NCBI GenBank assembly: GCA_035772785.1
Contig: JAOCPU010000005.1
Coordinates: 558,001 to 622,000 of the forward strand
Direction: 5' to 3'
Source of the DNA: Phlebiopsis flavidoalba
Lineage: Eukaryota; Basidiomycota; Agaricomycetes; Polyporales; Phanerochaetaceae
Length of the DNA: 64,000 bases
Shown here: positions 36,781 through 48,872 of the stretch, one piece after another
Layout: each line of letters opens with the position of its first letter
Position numbering within the stretch: position 1 is the stretch's first letter
The notes under the pieces: generated by a model
Told to the model about the DNA's origin: nothing
The model's input: the letters and a program-made list of their open reading frames with translations, nothing else
Databases searched by the model: none
Position numbers and translations under genes: made by a program

Positions 36781-37746
36781 TTGGGTGTAAAACAGGCGAG
36801 GTTCGCTCATATGCGTATCATGCTCTCCCCAGTATGCGATCTTCGACTATGACTCTGACAAGTCACAGGATGTGCAACGATACGAGTTGCCATGGCTCCA
36901 TCTCTCAACTGGGACGGATGGTGCCGCATTGTTGCTGTTGCATCGCCTCACTGTCATCATGAATTCATGTGTCGTCATTTGTTTAGTCTTTACTGTAACC
37001 TACCATGACCTGCGGCAACGAGTAAGAAACAGCCTTGAAAAAACCCATGAAGAAACATCTTCAGTCATTTTTTGCGAGCTGAATGTATCCCCGCGCAGAG
37101 AGACCGCCCGTCCGCACACTCCAAGAACATCCAAGGTGAGAGTAACCGCGAGACTGGATTGATGATAGTAGAGCATCGAGCAAAACAGCAACTGAGAGAG
37201 AAAGAAAGGATTGCAAACGTCCCTACAAGTCACAGACACACGCAACACTCAATAAAAACGATGAAAAAAATCAGCAAACTGGAGCCAACAGGGCGACTGC
37301 AGGTCTAACGACAAACCCGAGCCCTGCGCACTGGGCCAATAATACCACGCGGGGAAAGAGGCGAAACCAAAGTGTGAGCAGAAAAAATAACCCGAAGGAG
37401 CTTGCGTATATGTCAAACGGAGGGAGGGGCGCGGGAACTGCGCGGATTTGCGCATGTAAATAAAAAACGGAGGTAGCTGGTACCGAAGACGATCGTGAGA
37501 ATCGAGAATGGCGCCGCCGCTCGAGTTCGACGGGTCCCGGCGGGAACGGGGGTGCGGTGGTGGTACAGACAGACCCGAGGAGAGGTATTATAACTGGGCA
37601 CAGGCTAAGATTACGACAAGATCGTGCGGAGATGAGTGTTAGAGAGCGAGAGGTTTTCGCGCGTCGTCGGGCGGAGAGAGAAAAGAGCAAACGAGCGACG
37701 GGGGGTTTTTCGATTCTTGTTTTTGTTTTTAAGGGGTGGGGGCGCG
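36781..37746. other. Intergenic region, no gene recognised
   Basis: About 960 bp. The right part probably includes the 3' UTR of the minus-strand gene ending near 37747. Confidence 0.35.
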
Positions 37747-38780
37747 TCACGAGTACGGCTGCGGCGCGTACTCGCCGCCGTGCATCGGCATGCTCGCGGG
37801 CACTGCACATCGAGTCGATGCTCGACCGCGCCGCTCGCGTACATCGCGTGCCCGCGTACATCGCGTAGCTGTAGTGCGTCGCGCGCGGCAGCGCGAGTCT
37901 GCTGTCATGGCGGTCCGTACGCGACCCTGTGTCGCGGGCTCGGTGTGCGTTACTGCGTACCCAATTGGGCTCGTTAACAGCCCGCTTGTCCGAGCGCGTT
38001 AGTGCGCGTTGTCGGTGCTGTCGGGGGAAAAAAAAAAAAAAAAAAAATCGGGGGCCCCGGCTGTGCGCGTGCGCGTGCGTTGGTGTTGTCGCCGCCGTAG
38101 GGCATCGGGCGCGTACTGTTGGTCTATGCACGTACCTGATCAGCAAAAACCGCCTTCCCAATAAGAGCAATCTACCCGCTTACCAGTGGCTTCCGCGGGC
38201 TGGAGCGCATACGTAAGCTCGCTCAGAGCTCCAAGCCCGCTGTGCGGGTCAATGTACGCGTTCTTGTTCCAGCGCATACATGTCCTGCAGCCGGCGCGAA
38301 TGGGTCCGGCCGGCCGCGGGGTACATGAGACTGCGGCGCCGCAAACGCACCCGGGTCATACTGCTGCGTCCCTGCGGGTACTCATGCTTATTTTTTTTCG
38401 TTCTGTATTATTTTGCGGTTCGTGTCCTGTGGTTGGACTCGTTTTTTCTTACGTATGCCGTGTTGTTCGGTGGTTGTTGTTGGTCCGTTCCCCATTTACG
38501 TGGTACAGGCGGCGTACCTCGTGCTGCTCGTGGTCACGGCGTGTGCTCCGCGGGGCCGGTGGCGGCACCTGGCCGGCTGTCGGTGAACGTCCGAGGCTTG
38601 CCGAGGAGGCCGGGGAGGACGTAGGACGCGCTGGAAAAGCCGGTATCTCGTCAGCAAATCTGGTGACACCGGGTTGCAATTGCGAGATCGCGCAGCCGCG
38701 GTACAGTCCCGCCGAGACCGCTTGGGCGATCCGCGCTCTTTAATGCCACGTCGCGGGGTGCGGAGCCGCATATAACAAGG
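37747..38780 (-). CDS. Candidate 3' exons of a Pro/Tyr/Ala-rich protein (possibly the homeodomain gene)
   Basis: The minus strand holds several low-complexity coding-like pieces separated by intron-like sequence. They are DEIPAFPARPTSSPASSASL (about 38600-38660), GQVPPPAPRSTRRD (about 38530-38575), QQYDPGAFAAPQSH after a CAG acceptor (about 38315-38360), and MPMHGGEYAPQPYS with a stop at 37749-37747. They require frame changes and follow the homeodomain gene on the same strand, so they may be its distal exons or a separate gene. Composition resembles the disordered tails of fungal transcription factors; no domain is visible. Confidence 0.35.
38028..38047. repeat. Homopolymer of 20 A
   Basis: A20 on the plus strand, T20 on the minus strand. 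It is followed on the minus strand by CCCCCGACAG, so it could be a polypyrimidine tract before a splice acceptor. Confidence 0.8.
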
Positions 38781-38872
38781 CCGCTCGCGCATACACCCAA
38801 CAAACCCCCGCATACACCCACCCCAAAACGAATATAAAAAAGTGACGAAGTAGGAAAACTCACTAGCTCCCC

Positions 38873-40600
38873 CTGCGCGCAGGATCAAAACCCCTCCACC
38901 TCCTCCTTTCTCCTCACTCGCACAACTCGTCCAACTACTTCGACTCCCGACACTCGCAAAACGACCCAAACCGCGAAAGCGGATCATACTCGTCCCTCCG
39001 GCAAACGACACCGAATCCCCGGACCCCCTTCTCCCACCGACATCGAGCACCCCCGCGTCTGCGGCGTTGCGGTCGTCTTCCAAACGAGAAATCTCGCTCG
39101 GGGCAGCGGCCCTCAACCGGCGCGGCTCCGGTCCCGAACGGCGCGCAGGGACCAGCGCGGAGCGCGTGCGAGATGCGCGGGGGCGACGCCGCGCTCGGCG
39201 AGTGCGCGGCGCCAGCGGCGAGACCGCGTCGTACTCGTACTCGAACGGCACCGCCGACGCCGAAGCCGCAAACGGATTCGAGAGACATCGGCGGTGCGAG
39301 GTTAGCGATGTGGCAGAGGGGAATGTGCGGGGAGGGGCAGGCGGCTCGTGCAGCGTCGGCATCGAGTGCTTGTGCGCGAGCGCGGGGCGGTATCTTCGGA
39401 CGTGCGGGAGGGACCCGTGGCGCAGCGCGGGCGCGTCGGGATGGACGCGCTCGTTCGCCGCCGCGCGCGAGGTGCGCGTGATGTGTACGGGTGCGCCTTG
39501 AGGCGCTTGATGTTCGTGTCAACGCGCGCCGGCGGAGGAGCGGGTCGAAGCCCGGCGGCGGGACCGCCCTCCGCGGGCTGGGGGTGAGCGAGAGGATGGG
39601 GAGGGACGTGCGGCGCTGCGCGAGGAGCTCGGCGGGCGGGCGTGAGGTAACCCGCGGTTGGGTCCTCGGAGTCGGGGTAAGGGCGAGAAGGGCGGGGGGA
39701 ACGTGGCGAGGTGCGGTACGCGGGAGCACGCGGCGGAGGCCGTCGATGCGCGGGAGCGTGTGGGGTAGTGACTGTTGATTACAGGGGAAGAAAGGCTGGA
39801 AGAGTGACGGAGCGATCATAGACGAGGACGGCGAGGGTGTAGGTGTGAGGCTTTGCTCGACGGCGCAGGCGTCGCGGTGGCGTCCGAGGGGCTGTGACAG
39901 CGACGTGAACGCGGGCGACTCGGTCGCTCAGCTCGACGTTAGGACGACAGGAGGACGGCGGGCGTGGGCGTGGGCGACGACGAGGGCGCGGCGTCCGGCG
40001 GCGACGCCGCTGCCCTCGCGCCCCATGGGGACCCCCGAAGGTCGAGCGGCTTCTTTCGCCGCGCCGATCCTGCGCGAGCTCAGGGCCTTGGGCGCGCGAG
40101 GTTCTTTTCCTTTGGCGCGGCGGTTCTGGAACCAGATACCTGCGAGGCGTCAGCCGGCGCACCCATTCCACAATCGAGGAACGAACGCAACCTGGACGCC
40201 GCGCGGGCGTCATATTCAGCTCGTCCGCCATCTTCTTGCGGAGCGTCGAGTTCGGCTTCGTGTCGTAGCTGTACACCTCCTCGAGGATCTTGAGCTGCTT
40301 GGCGCGTCGTGCGCTTGCGGTGCTTGACCTCGTTCGGCTGGTACCCTGCTGGCGATGTGAGCGCGCGGGAGGCGCCCGGGCGCGATGGGACTCACGGGAA
40401 GAATGATCGCACGTCGACCTGCGATGGGTCCATCCCGGGCGGGCAGAGCGACGGGACACAGGTCGTCCGCGAGTGTTCGCGTTGATCCTGCTGATGCTGC
40501 CCGTAGCCGTCGGCGGGCAGATGTGTTGGCGGCGCGCGTAGTCGTCCGCGGGTGGATAGCCAGATGGTGGCGACGGGTGCAGCGACGGGTTCGGGTACAT
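38873..40600 (-). CDS. Homeodomain transcription factor
   Basis: Nuclear DNA-binding regulator. The start at 40600 gives MYPNPSLHPSPPSG. A Pro-rich N-terminus with CPPGMDPSQVDVRSFFP ends at a GTGAGT donor (about 40395). After a short intron, GYQPNEVKHRKRTTR begins the homeodomain (about 40340). Helix 1-2 reads KQLKILEEVYSYDTKPNSTL and continues RKKMADELNMTP. A 52-nt intron (40140-40191) precedes WFQNRRAK, the invariant recognition helix. Two single-base C insertions and a 2-base insertion break this otherwise canonical domain, strongly suggesting sequencing error. The C-terminal region is Ser/Pro/Ala-rich, for example RCLSNPFAASASAVPFEYEY (about 39235-39295), and continues to a possible GTGAGT donor near 38872. 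Target genes are unknown. Confidence 0.75.
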
Positions 40601-43600
40601 CTTGTGGCGTCGAGAGCGAAAGCTGCAAGGGATAGGCTGATGCGGTAGGGCAAATCGGGGTAAGGTTTAAAGGAGAGGTGCGGGTCTGCGCGAGACGGGA
40701 GAAAAAACGAGGCTAGGGATCGGTGGTGTAAATATGCACGGGGCCCGTATATCCGAGTATCCCAGCGGAGGTGGCCTGCCTGCACTCCTGAGCCAAGGGG
40801 ACAATCAAATCTATCAGAAAGACGGGGGCACAGGTCAGCGAGCTGGCTGGGGAGGGCTGGGTAGGAAGGCAAGGAGGGCTCTACGCGCGAGCCGTATATG
40901 CGCGGCACGACGGCCTTCCCGAAGGCGGTCGCGGTGGCCAACGGTCCGACAGCGCAGAAGCGCGAAGAAGGGGCTGGTTTAAAGTATTTGTAGTGTGGCG
41001 ACAGGCAGGTAGAATGGGAGCGGGGCAGGCGCGGCGAATTGAAAGAGAGAGAAAAGTCGAAACGAAGGCGTGACCAGGCGTGGGGACGGACGTACCAATA
41101 TACCCAAGCCTTCTAGATACACACCCACAACGCGGCCTAATGAAAACAGGGAGCCAGGTACGATGTCGCGAGGCAAAGAGAGCGACGCTTAGCGGTCTCT
41201 TGGACGGGGCGATGAGCCTGGGTGTTGGTTGTATCGGCGAAAGGCGAGGCGGGTAGGGAGGCGCGATATGGAGAGAGCGCACGAGACGGGCGGGTTGCGA
41301 GGCGGCGAGGGCGGAGAGCGCGTCCGACGAGGTCACAGGCGTCGTCGGGAGGGGTATACGGGAGAAAGGACGCGAGAAAAAGGGAGTCGGAGGATGTGAA
41401 AGATGCGAATACAAGCACTGCCCGAGGTCGAGCCGCTGGCAGTTCCTGTACGGATAGACGCAGGCGTGCGATGATCAGCGTCGGTCGCAGCGCCGGCAAC
41501 GGGTGCTCGTCGTCGTCGTCGTCGCTGATGGGGCCGTGGAGGGCGACTGGCACAGCGTGGGTGCGATCTGTGGGGACAGAGAGTCACGCCTGGGCAGGCC
41601 GACCGCGCTGGGCTCATAGGGCTGGGCGGGGCGTGCGAATTCCGCCCCGATCAGGTTCCTATTTTTCCGGCTTTTTTGGCGAATGACTTTGGGTTTGTAC
41701 GTAAACGCCAGCTCCGGCCAGCCAGTGACAGAACGTTCCTGCGCGTCGCGCTCCGCCTGCCGTCCAGCGAAGGCGAACGCAGCAATTTGTCCCACCCCCT
41801 TCCCCCTTGGAGCCGGTTTCGCTCCAAAATCAGATGGTAGCCCGCAACAGCGAACATAGCAGCTGTCTCCCGCCGACAGTAGCACACGGAAGCGGTACCC
41901 TTTGGGCTCCCCATCCGCCACACTTTGCGAGCCAACGATGGCAGCGACGCGCGGGAGAACCTCGATGAATTTCGCGTCGGCGCTGACTAAGAGCACGCGT
42001 CTGGGCAGACTGGCACGAAATGTATCGGCGTTTCGGACTATGGTGCGCCATTTAGTCCTTTCCTGCCGTTTCTGACCACTTCCGTGCGGAAATGGCGCCT
42101 CGCGACGGGCGCCCTCGCAGCGGGCGAGGTGCTCGTCCCTCGCGCGTTCTTCTCCCACCCATTGCGTTTGATTCCAAGGCCGAGCGTGCGCAGGGAACTC
42201 GCGGCCCGTGATGCGTCCCAGCCTGATGCGCACGCAACATCCATCATATTCCCAGCCAGCACCGCAGCACATGGTCCCCTGCCTCCGTCGCTGCCCCCGC
42301 CGTCCGTTCCAACCGCAGGAAGCGTCCCCGCCGCGATGCGTGCAGCCTGCCCCCGCGCGTCCTCGTGGGCCGTCGCGCGCGACGTCGCCTGGCCCAGGAG
42401 CCGAACACACACGCACACCATCTGCTGAGCCCATGATAGGCTACGCTGTGTTTCTCATGTTCAAGTCGACCAGGTGCAGCCGCACTTCTATGAACGCCGT
42501 GTGTGGCCCTTTCATTCGCTGCAAACCACCCCCAGCCCTGATTGGACACGCCGTGCCGACCAATCCCAGCGCAGACGGATTAGGTGTTATGAGCCCAGGC
42601 AGCTCGCTCCTGATAGGCCCCTGCGGCCCATTGGCCCCCGGCAAAGCAGTGATCGCCCGCCCCCCCCCGTCAGAACCAGCCTGCGCATCATGTCAGAAAC
42701 ATATGAGCCCTTGATCGCCACACTCGTTGCCAACTTCCGCCTCAGACGCCGATACTCGAAACGCCGCTAGGACGCCGGGTTCGCCGCGACGAATGGTGAC
42801 GTCCGCGGCGGATTCGCAGAGCGTGGGACGAGCGCCGCCGCGCGTCATGCGTTATCATCTCGCGATTCGGGACCTCCCACTGTCCCACTGCGAGGATCAC
42901 GCTTCGTGCGCAAACGCCGCACTGGCGCGCTGCAGCCCGTCTTCTTTTCCAGGCGCGCCGTCCGACTCAAAATGGCGGCGCGTGCCGGGCGCGCGCTGGC
43001 GTATGTCGTGGGCTCTCCCACATAGGCGTGTTTGGAAATAGGAACGCTGCGCGTCGAGGCGCTGCGAATGCGTCGCACCTCGTGTGCGCGCTGGGTAGGT
43101 CGGCGCGAAGGGGCGCCATGTGCACCATTGGATATGGCTGGATGTGAATGCTATTGGATCTTAGGACTGCTGTCCTCTGAAATAGGAGATGTCCCGAAGG
43201 TCAGGGTAGGGTATAGACCATAATTGACGTGAACAGGGCCGAACTTTCTGACTAGAGACAAGACAGCCTAGGATATGTCCATCAGTTGTGCCAGCTGCCG
43301 CATGTCCAGGTCGCAAGGTCTGGCTCTAGACTTGAATCGTCGTCATACCTCACGCTCGCATCGGGAAACCACTCATTCTCCAAGATCGCGATTGGATCGA
43401 AGTCATCGCATGCGTGCGTTCCGAGGCGAGTCTACAGTTCCAGGACTACGATGATACACTTCTCCGCGAGACGAACAGCATGTCTCAGTCATACGAGAGC
43501 CGTTCTCGGATTCCGTTTCTGCGCATATAGACCAGAGGGCGAGTCTCTCCGCTGGATGACAATTTGCGACGTTCGAGCGGAACAAGCGTAGGCGCTTCGG

Positions 43601-45139
43601 TGTTGTACCACCGTCGACGTACGACAAAAACGTCCCAAATACTTTTCGAGATTCCATTGTCAACCGTTCGTTTATGAGATTGCTCTTTTTCAATAGTATT
43701 TGAGGCTACCCGCGTGTCGCATACAGTGAACAAGATTCGATCCCAGGACTAGTATCAGTGGTTCAAGGTGCGGGTTTTTCACTTTCTGCGGCAAAGGAAA
43801 ACACAAAAAGCATCTCTGGCTTACGTTCACGACCTACTACTGCTGCTATTACATCACACCATCGTTTGGGCTGAATCTTGTTAGATTGTGCCGTCGACTT
43901 AGCACGCCAACAGTTGACCAACCCCCCCATCCGCCTGCTCCAGTTGGAAACACGTGCCAGTGTAGACGCTCCATCAAACTTGTTCGATAGTCCTCAAAAT
44001 TCTCCATGCCACCATATCGTCACGGGGCTTACTCTTTGTTCAGTAAATTTATAATACCGCGTATCGCATACAGTGAGCATGTTTGGTTGTAGGTTCAATG
44101 TGTAGATCAAAGATTTATACCTTGACGCGTCTGAAACGTTGCAAGACCGTATTTCTAGCTCGCGTGTACCGCCATCCGCATCAACACTCTGGCTTGCACT
44201 CGGCGCGCATATAAAGAATCAAGTGCATATTGCGTCCGGCTGTCTGCTCTAGTAGTAATTCCGAGTCCTGTTTTCTGTCGAGACTGAATGATTGCAGACT
44301 GAAATGATTGCGCTAGTAGAAGAATAAGTTGACATTTTGCTCTCGCCCCAACTCCTGCCAGCCACATCACGATTCACGGCCTTGCTCCACATCGGGTGAC
44401 GATGCACTCGCGCGCGACAAAGCTGTAAGCCCGCAACGAGTGGCCACCGTTTGCTGTTATTACAATCAAGCCCTTTTTTGTACTTACTTCGTGTCAATGT
44501 CAATTAGTACGATCATTACATTGCTTTTGTATACTTGCCTAGGGTGGTTTTTCCGGACCTGATGTATGCCATACTCAATCCCGTTTTTCGAAGTCCTCAG
44601 AAGCGTGCCGTCAAGTTATTACTATGAGCAAAACGGATACATTCCAATATCAGAAAGCGACGCAGCCAGCAGCCAGACCAGCCCCAGCACGAACTTCATA
44701 AAAAAACGAAGCGCGTCGACGAACGCCTCACGAAGCCTCTGATGATGCCATTTTTCGAACTTATTCTCCAAATCCAAGGAAATTTGTGTTCCGAAAAAGG
44801 GGGCCGTGCAGCCGCCACCGCTAGGCGCGCGACGCTCAGCCCGACAGTAGCAATCTCAACTCTCTGCTGGAACTTCGATAGACTCCCTCTAGGCAGACCT
44901 TGGTGCAGCAGGACTCGTCGCTCAACTCTCGTCCGCAGACATCCCGAGATGCGTGGGGCACAACCTTCCAACGGTGCGTGGCGCGCGCTGCGTCACTCAT
45001 GCAAAGCGCCGCCAGGTGAGGTCGCTGTCTCGCTGTCTGAGTCTCGCTATGGGCGGAATGCCTCTGTAGATTCCGGATCTTAGGTATTGTCAATGAACGG
45101 AATAGGGGGGCTTATGGGGTGTGTATATTGCGGAGTGGT
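40601..45139. other. Long GC-rich upstream region and unassigned DNA
   Basis: About 4.5 kb without a recognisable family. To about 42.8 kb it is very GC-rich with pyrimidine-rich minus strand, as expected for the upstream region and 5' UTR of the homeodomain gene. A 319-codon minus-strand frame at 41475-42434 has no motif and looks like a GC artefact. From 43 kb the composition becomes more AT-rich, and I see nothing coding. Confidence 0.4.
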
Positions 45140-46060
45140 GGGCTGGGAGGGTGATGCGAAGGTACGTACTCACTGCTTCTGACAAACTCTTGCATGACTC
45201 AGCTCATTTTTACCAGCAGGCACATGGAGGACTATACGCTATCCATAATACCGCGTCTAGCGTCGATTGACCAAAATAACTATGCATACCGACTCCCGGA
45301 ATGTTGTTCAGCGTAGGAGAATACTGTCAAATGATTTTGCGTCATACAGGATTGCTCGTCCGGGAAATGGTCGTCTGTTGCTCAAAACTCTGCCCGGGAA
45401 GTGGTTGCGGTCCACGGAGGCTCAGTAGCGAGGATGTCCAGGGGACCCGAACGTACGTACGCGCTACCCCTAGTGGGCTCACACACGACTGAACTGGCTC
45501 TCGTTAGTGAGCCCATGAAGGACTGAGTAGCCCTCAGCGCGCTCCGGCTCGGATTTTAAGGCGAACACTAGGATGTCTAGGCAGCCTTTCGAATAACTGT
45601 TCAGCGTAGGAGAAGTATATGAAAGCAGTTCGCATGTCAGGTTGGCTGACGTGGTAGGCGAGAGCACAGGTGCCGGGGTGCGGCGAAGATGCTTGGGAGG
45701 TCCGAGGGTACGTGCTCACCGCTTCTGAAGAATCGTTGCACGACTCGACTGACTGGGCCTATCAAAGATTCGTTTCTCTACGTGCTCCAGCTTGAACCTA
45801 GAAGTGAGCCGGTCACTGGAGTGACTGCTGCGCTCGCAGTGTGTCGCAAAACTGACCAGCATACAGGGGTCGTACCATGACATGGTTCACATCGTGTTAA
45901 GCCGGTGGTCTGGCTCATGATCGCGTTCTGACTGATATATTGGTCTCAGCTGAGTGACAAAAAAACAGCAAAGATGCTTGTGAGGTCCAGAGGTACGTAC
46001 CGCCACTGCTCCCGAAAAACTGTTGCCCAACGAGGACTATACTTCAGCGAGCTCCATCAA
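45140..46060. repeat. Degenerate tandem repeat, unit about 260-300 bp
   Basis: Four diverged copies start near 45150, 45430, 45690 and 45970. Shared strings include GATGCTTG, a GAGGTCC-like string followed by GGTACGTac, and a CTTCTGAAAAACTcTTGC-like block. TTCAGCGTAGGAGAA occurs at about 45307 and 45600. No protein is encoded consistently. Confidence 0.55.
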
Positions 46061-46969
46061 AAACCTCGATGCGAGCCAGCTACAGGTCTAAAAAAACTCC
46101 CAGAAAACGCAAGAGAATCATGCGACGGTTCCCAGCAGAGGATCGCCATCTTTGCTCGAGGCCAGCCGGTGTGCGGAGTCCTAGCCCATCGTGGTCGCCA
46201 TCAGACGGCATTCCCCCCGTGACCCTCCTTCAAACTGACGTCCCATTTTCCAGGTTTCGTGCGATGGAGATTTACCTCCCATTTTCAGGGGCGCTGAACG
46301 CATCGTGCTGCTGCCTATGAGGGTGCTGGCGTGCACGTTGCGGGGACTCCGGCTTGCTGAGCGTGTCACATCGAGTCTACAGTTGCCGCTATGGGGGGCT
46401 TCTTCGGTGCGTTTCTCGTGCTTAGAACATCGCTTCTTCATAAACACTAAAATTCAACTATCAGCAGATGGACCAAGTATATATGTGTCCCTCTCTTGCT
46501 ACTAGACGTAGCCGGACTGTTTTCTTGATCTCACGATTTTAGGCGCCCATACACATCCGGACCCAAATCCTCGACGCGACCTTCCTTCCAACTCCAACGT
46601 GTGGCCATCGACACTTCGCGCAGCTTCTCACTTCCTCTTCCACCACAACCAACCTCACAGTATCAGTGATTACGCGGCGCTTGTCAACACCCATGGATCA
46701 AACCAACTAGCCCTTCTAGCAAACCTCAGGTTGGAAACCCAGTCCACAACGACTCCACTGTGGTCTCCGAATCGACCGGAAAATTCATCTCGCGCGCTGA
46801 AGATCGTCGTGAACTACTTCAACAGCCCCCTAGTCGCGTCACCGACACCACTTTTAGATGTTGCTAATAACTACTGACCTGGCGACGAGTCTCTCCAACG
46901 CCGCGTGTCCTCGCCACGGTCGGGCTTTCTGGCCTCAACAACAACAAGATGCGTCCGAGGAGGCAGGAC
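46061..46969. other. Intergenic, upstream of the probable transcription factor
   Basis: No gene recognised. It probably contains the promoter and 5' UTR of the 47-kb gene. Small frames near 46.6-46.88 kb could be a 5' exon but lack supporting motifs. Confidence 0.3.
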
Positions 46970-48872
46970 ATGAAACTAGCTAACGAGCAGGCAGTGGCCT
47001 CACATATGCTCCACTCCGATACACCTGGCGTTACCGAAGATCACCCTTGCGTTGGAGCATCCGTCACGACGACGACGACGACTCGGCCTCGGCTTCCGTT
47101 TTAGAGACTGGCGTCGATTCAAGCCTTCAGCTCGCCACCACACAAACTGCTCCGCCCCAACTCCGGTCACACTGCCGGGCCGGTGCCGACGATTGAATTC
47201 ACATTCATACCCTACAGTATACCGAAACCTGAGCCAAAAGAAGGATAAACATGCCCCGAAAGGGCGCAACGGCTGGCACCTATTCTACAGGGTAGTTTCA
47301 GCTACCAAGAGATTGGTACGCAGTAAGGCCGAGAGCGGGACGACACCCGTCCACTGAAATATCCGAAATGTGGCAAGGGCTTCGCGAGAGACGATAGGAG
47401 GACCAGTGGAACACACGGGCGCGTGTGAGGAGAATCGAGACAATGCTAACACCCTCACCCCCACCGACGGATCCCACCGACGAGAATGCCGCAGGAAAAT
47501 CTAGCACAAAGCGCATAACGGACGAAGGCCGAAGAGACACCATTCCGTGCAAAAGAAAGCGCGGCGACAAGGCCAAGCGGCCCAGACGAAGAGGCCCCGG
47601 ACCGAGGCTACTGAATCTGGACCTTCTTTCATGGCAGCCACGAAGACGTTTTCGTTCCGGCCTGTTCAATTTATGAACAGTGTCAATCCAGAGTCGACAA
47701 GCCACGGAGAATCGAGAACTAGCGACGAGTCGGTCCCGCAACATGCGGACACGGTGCAACGGCTACGAATGGCCCGGTACATACTCATGGGATTACAACA
47801 CAACACCACGATGATGAGGTACAGTACTACGATGAAACCGCACAGCAACGCGACGAGCCGGCGCAACAAGCCGAGCTACGACTGGCGCAGGACACATCGG
47901 ACGAGACCCAGGCTCAGTCTTCCGGCATCTCAGACGAACAAGTCGAAGAGATACTCAGACTGGCGCAATCAGGTGAGATGTATTGGGACAAGTCCCTAGA
48001 CGAGCAATATGAGCGCATCTGTGAGTCCTCGAGGCCCTAAACGTAGGGCCGCGCAGGCTATTGACATGTTCATTATAGTTTCAAATCTGCCTACCGTAGT
48101 CCCTGAGGCTACTTCTGCAGGACTGGAGAGGTGCAGGCTGCCTGAAGCATCCGTTGTAGACTCGTCTCCATCTGCCGAGAACTCGAGCACTCGCGGGGAT
48201 TCTCCATCCCAGTCGGAAGGAGCTTCCGTGGACCAGCAACTACTTGGTTTCAACAACTCCACCTTTTGCTCAGCAGGAGACTTCCTCTCCTGCGTGGACG
48301 CTGGCTGCGAGCACGTCCGCTATCAATCATTCTAACCACTCGGATGCCTATGGCAACTCCGGGGCTACTGGAATTCTCAGGAGGCTGACTTCGCAGATGC
48401 GTTTGAAACTCTTTTTGGATCTGGCGACGCCGCAGTCTCGACAGGAGGCTTTGTGGACATCCCGGCAAACGTCGACGACGCTTTCGCCATCCTGGCGCGG
48501 GTGTTCCTGTCGTAAACGGCACAAACACCGCCAACAATGCTGGAGGTCTCGTTCCGAACTATTTCAACATGGAGCCAATGGGCTGGACTCATCCTTACGA
48601 CATGGGTCTCTCAGCATTCAATACGGAGGCCGCCTTTGATATTCCGGCGGTAGGCATCCCGAGTACCTCCGCCGTAACGGATTTTGCTCCTGCTTTTGGC
48701 CTCGAAATCTTCTCCGATCCGTCAGTGTTATCTCTCAGGAGCTGTTTCACAGGAGGGGGCATCCGGGGCCGAATCCACCACCCTCGCTCCAGTCCCGGAG
48801 GTGTTTGACGACTATTCACTGCTTGATGCACCTTGGGGCGACAATTATGGACGGTGGGATCAGATCCTCTAA
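46970..48872 (+). CDS. Probable transcription factor, HMG-box-like N-terminal region, acidic C-terminus
   Basis: A proposed start at 46970 gives MKLANEQAVASHMLHSDTPG; the true start is uncertain. KHAPKGRNGWHLFYRVVSAT (about 47250-47310) followed by STEISEMWQGL (about 47355-47390) resembles the first and second helices of an HMG box, where fungal members have P-x-NAW-LYR and IS-MW. A basic stretch KRKRGDKAKRPRRRG (about 47550-47600) looks like a nuclear localisation signal. Downstream is Gln/Glu-rich (QYYDETAQQRDEPAQQAEL, about 47815-47870) and ends YWDKSLDEQYERIC at a GTGAGT donor near 48020. After an intron to about 48120 come Ser-rich and acidic segments: FADAFETLFGSGDAAVSTGG, GLSAFNTEAAFDIP and DDYSLLDAPWGDNYGRWDQI, ending at 48870-48872. 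Frame slips occur throughout. The HMG assignment is tentative; a regulatory role is inferred from composition. Confidence 0.45.

Noticed and set aside
37271..38170. 299-codon minus-strand open frame containing a run of Phe
   Set aside because: The Phe run is the T20 tract, and most of the frame is Arg/Ser/Thr-rich low complexity. Only small pieces in other frames look coding.
38935..39819. 294-codon minus-strand open frame over the homeodomain gene tail
   Set aside because: The overlapping frame with RCLSNPFAASASAVPFEYEY has more protein-like composition. The longer frame is Arg/Pro-rich, as expected from GC bias.
41475..42434. 319-codon minus-strand open frame
   Set aside because: It lies in very GC-rich DNA where stops are rare, has Cys/Gly/Arg-rich composition and no motif, and overlaps open frames in other phases. 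It is better read as upstream DNA of the homeodomain gene.
43725..43745. GATTCGATCCC, resembling a tRNA or SINE B box, with a related repeat at about 44055-44100
   Set aside because: No matching A box at the right distance, no cloverleaf could be folded by eye, and the second copy lacks the B-box match.
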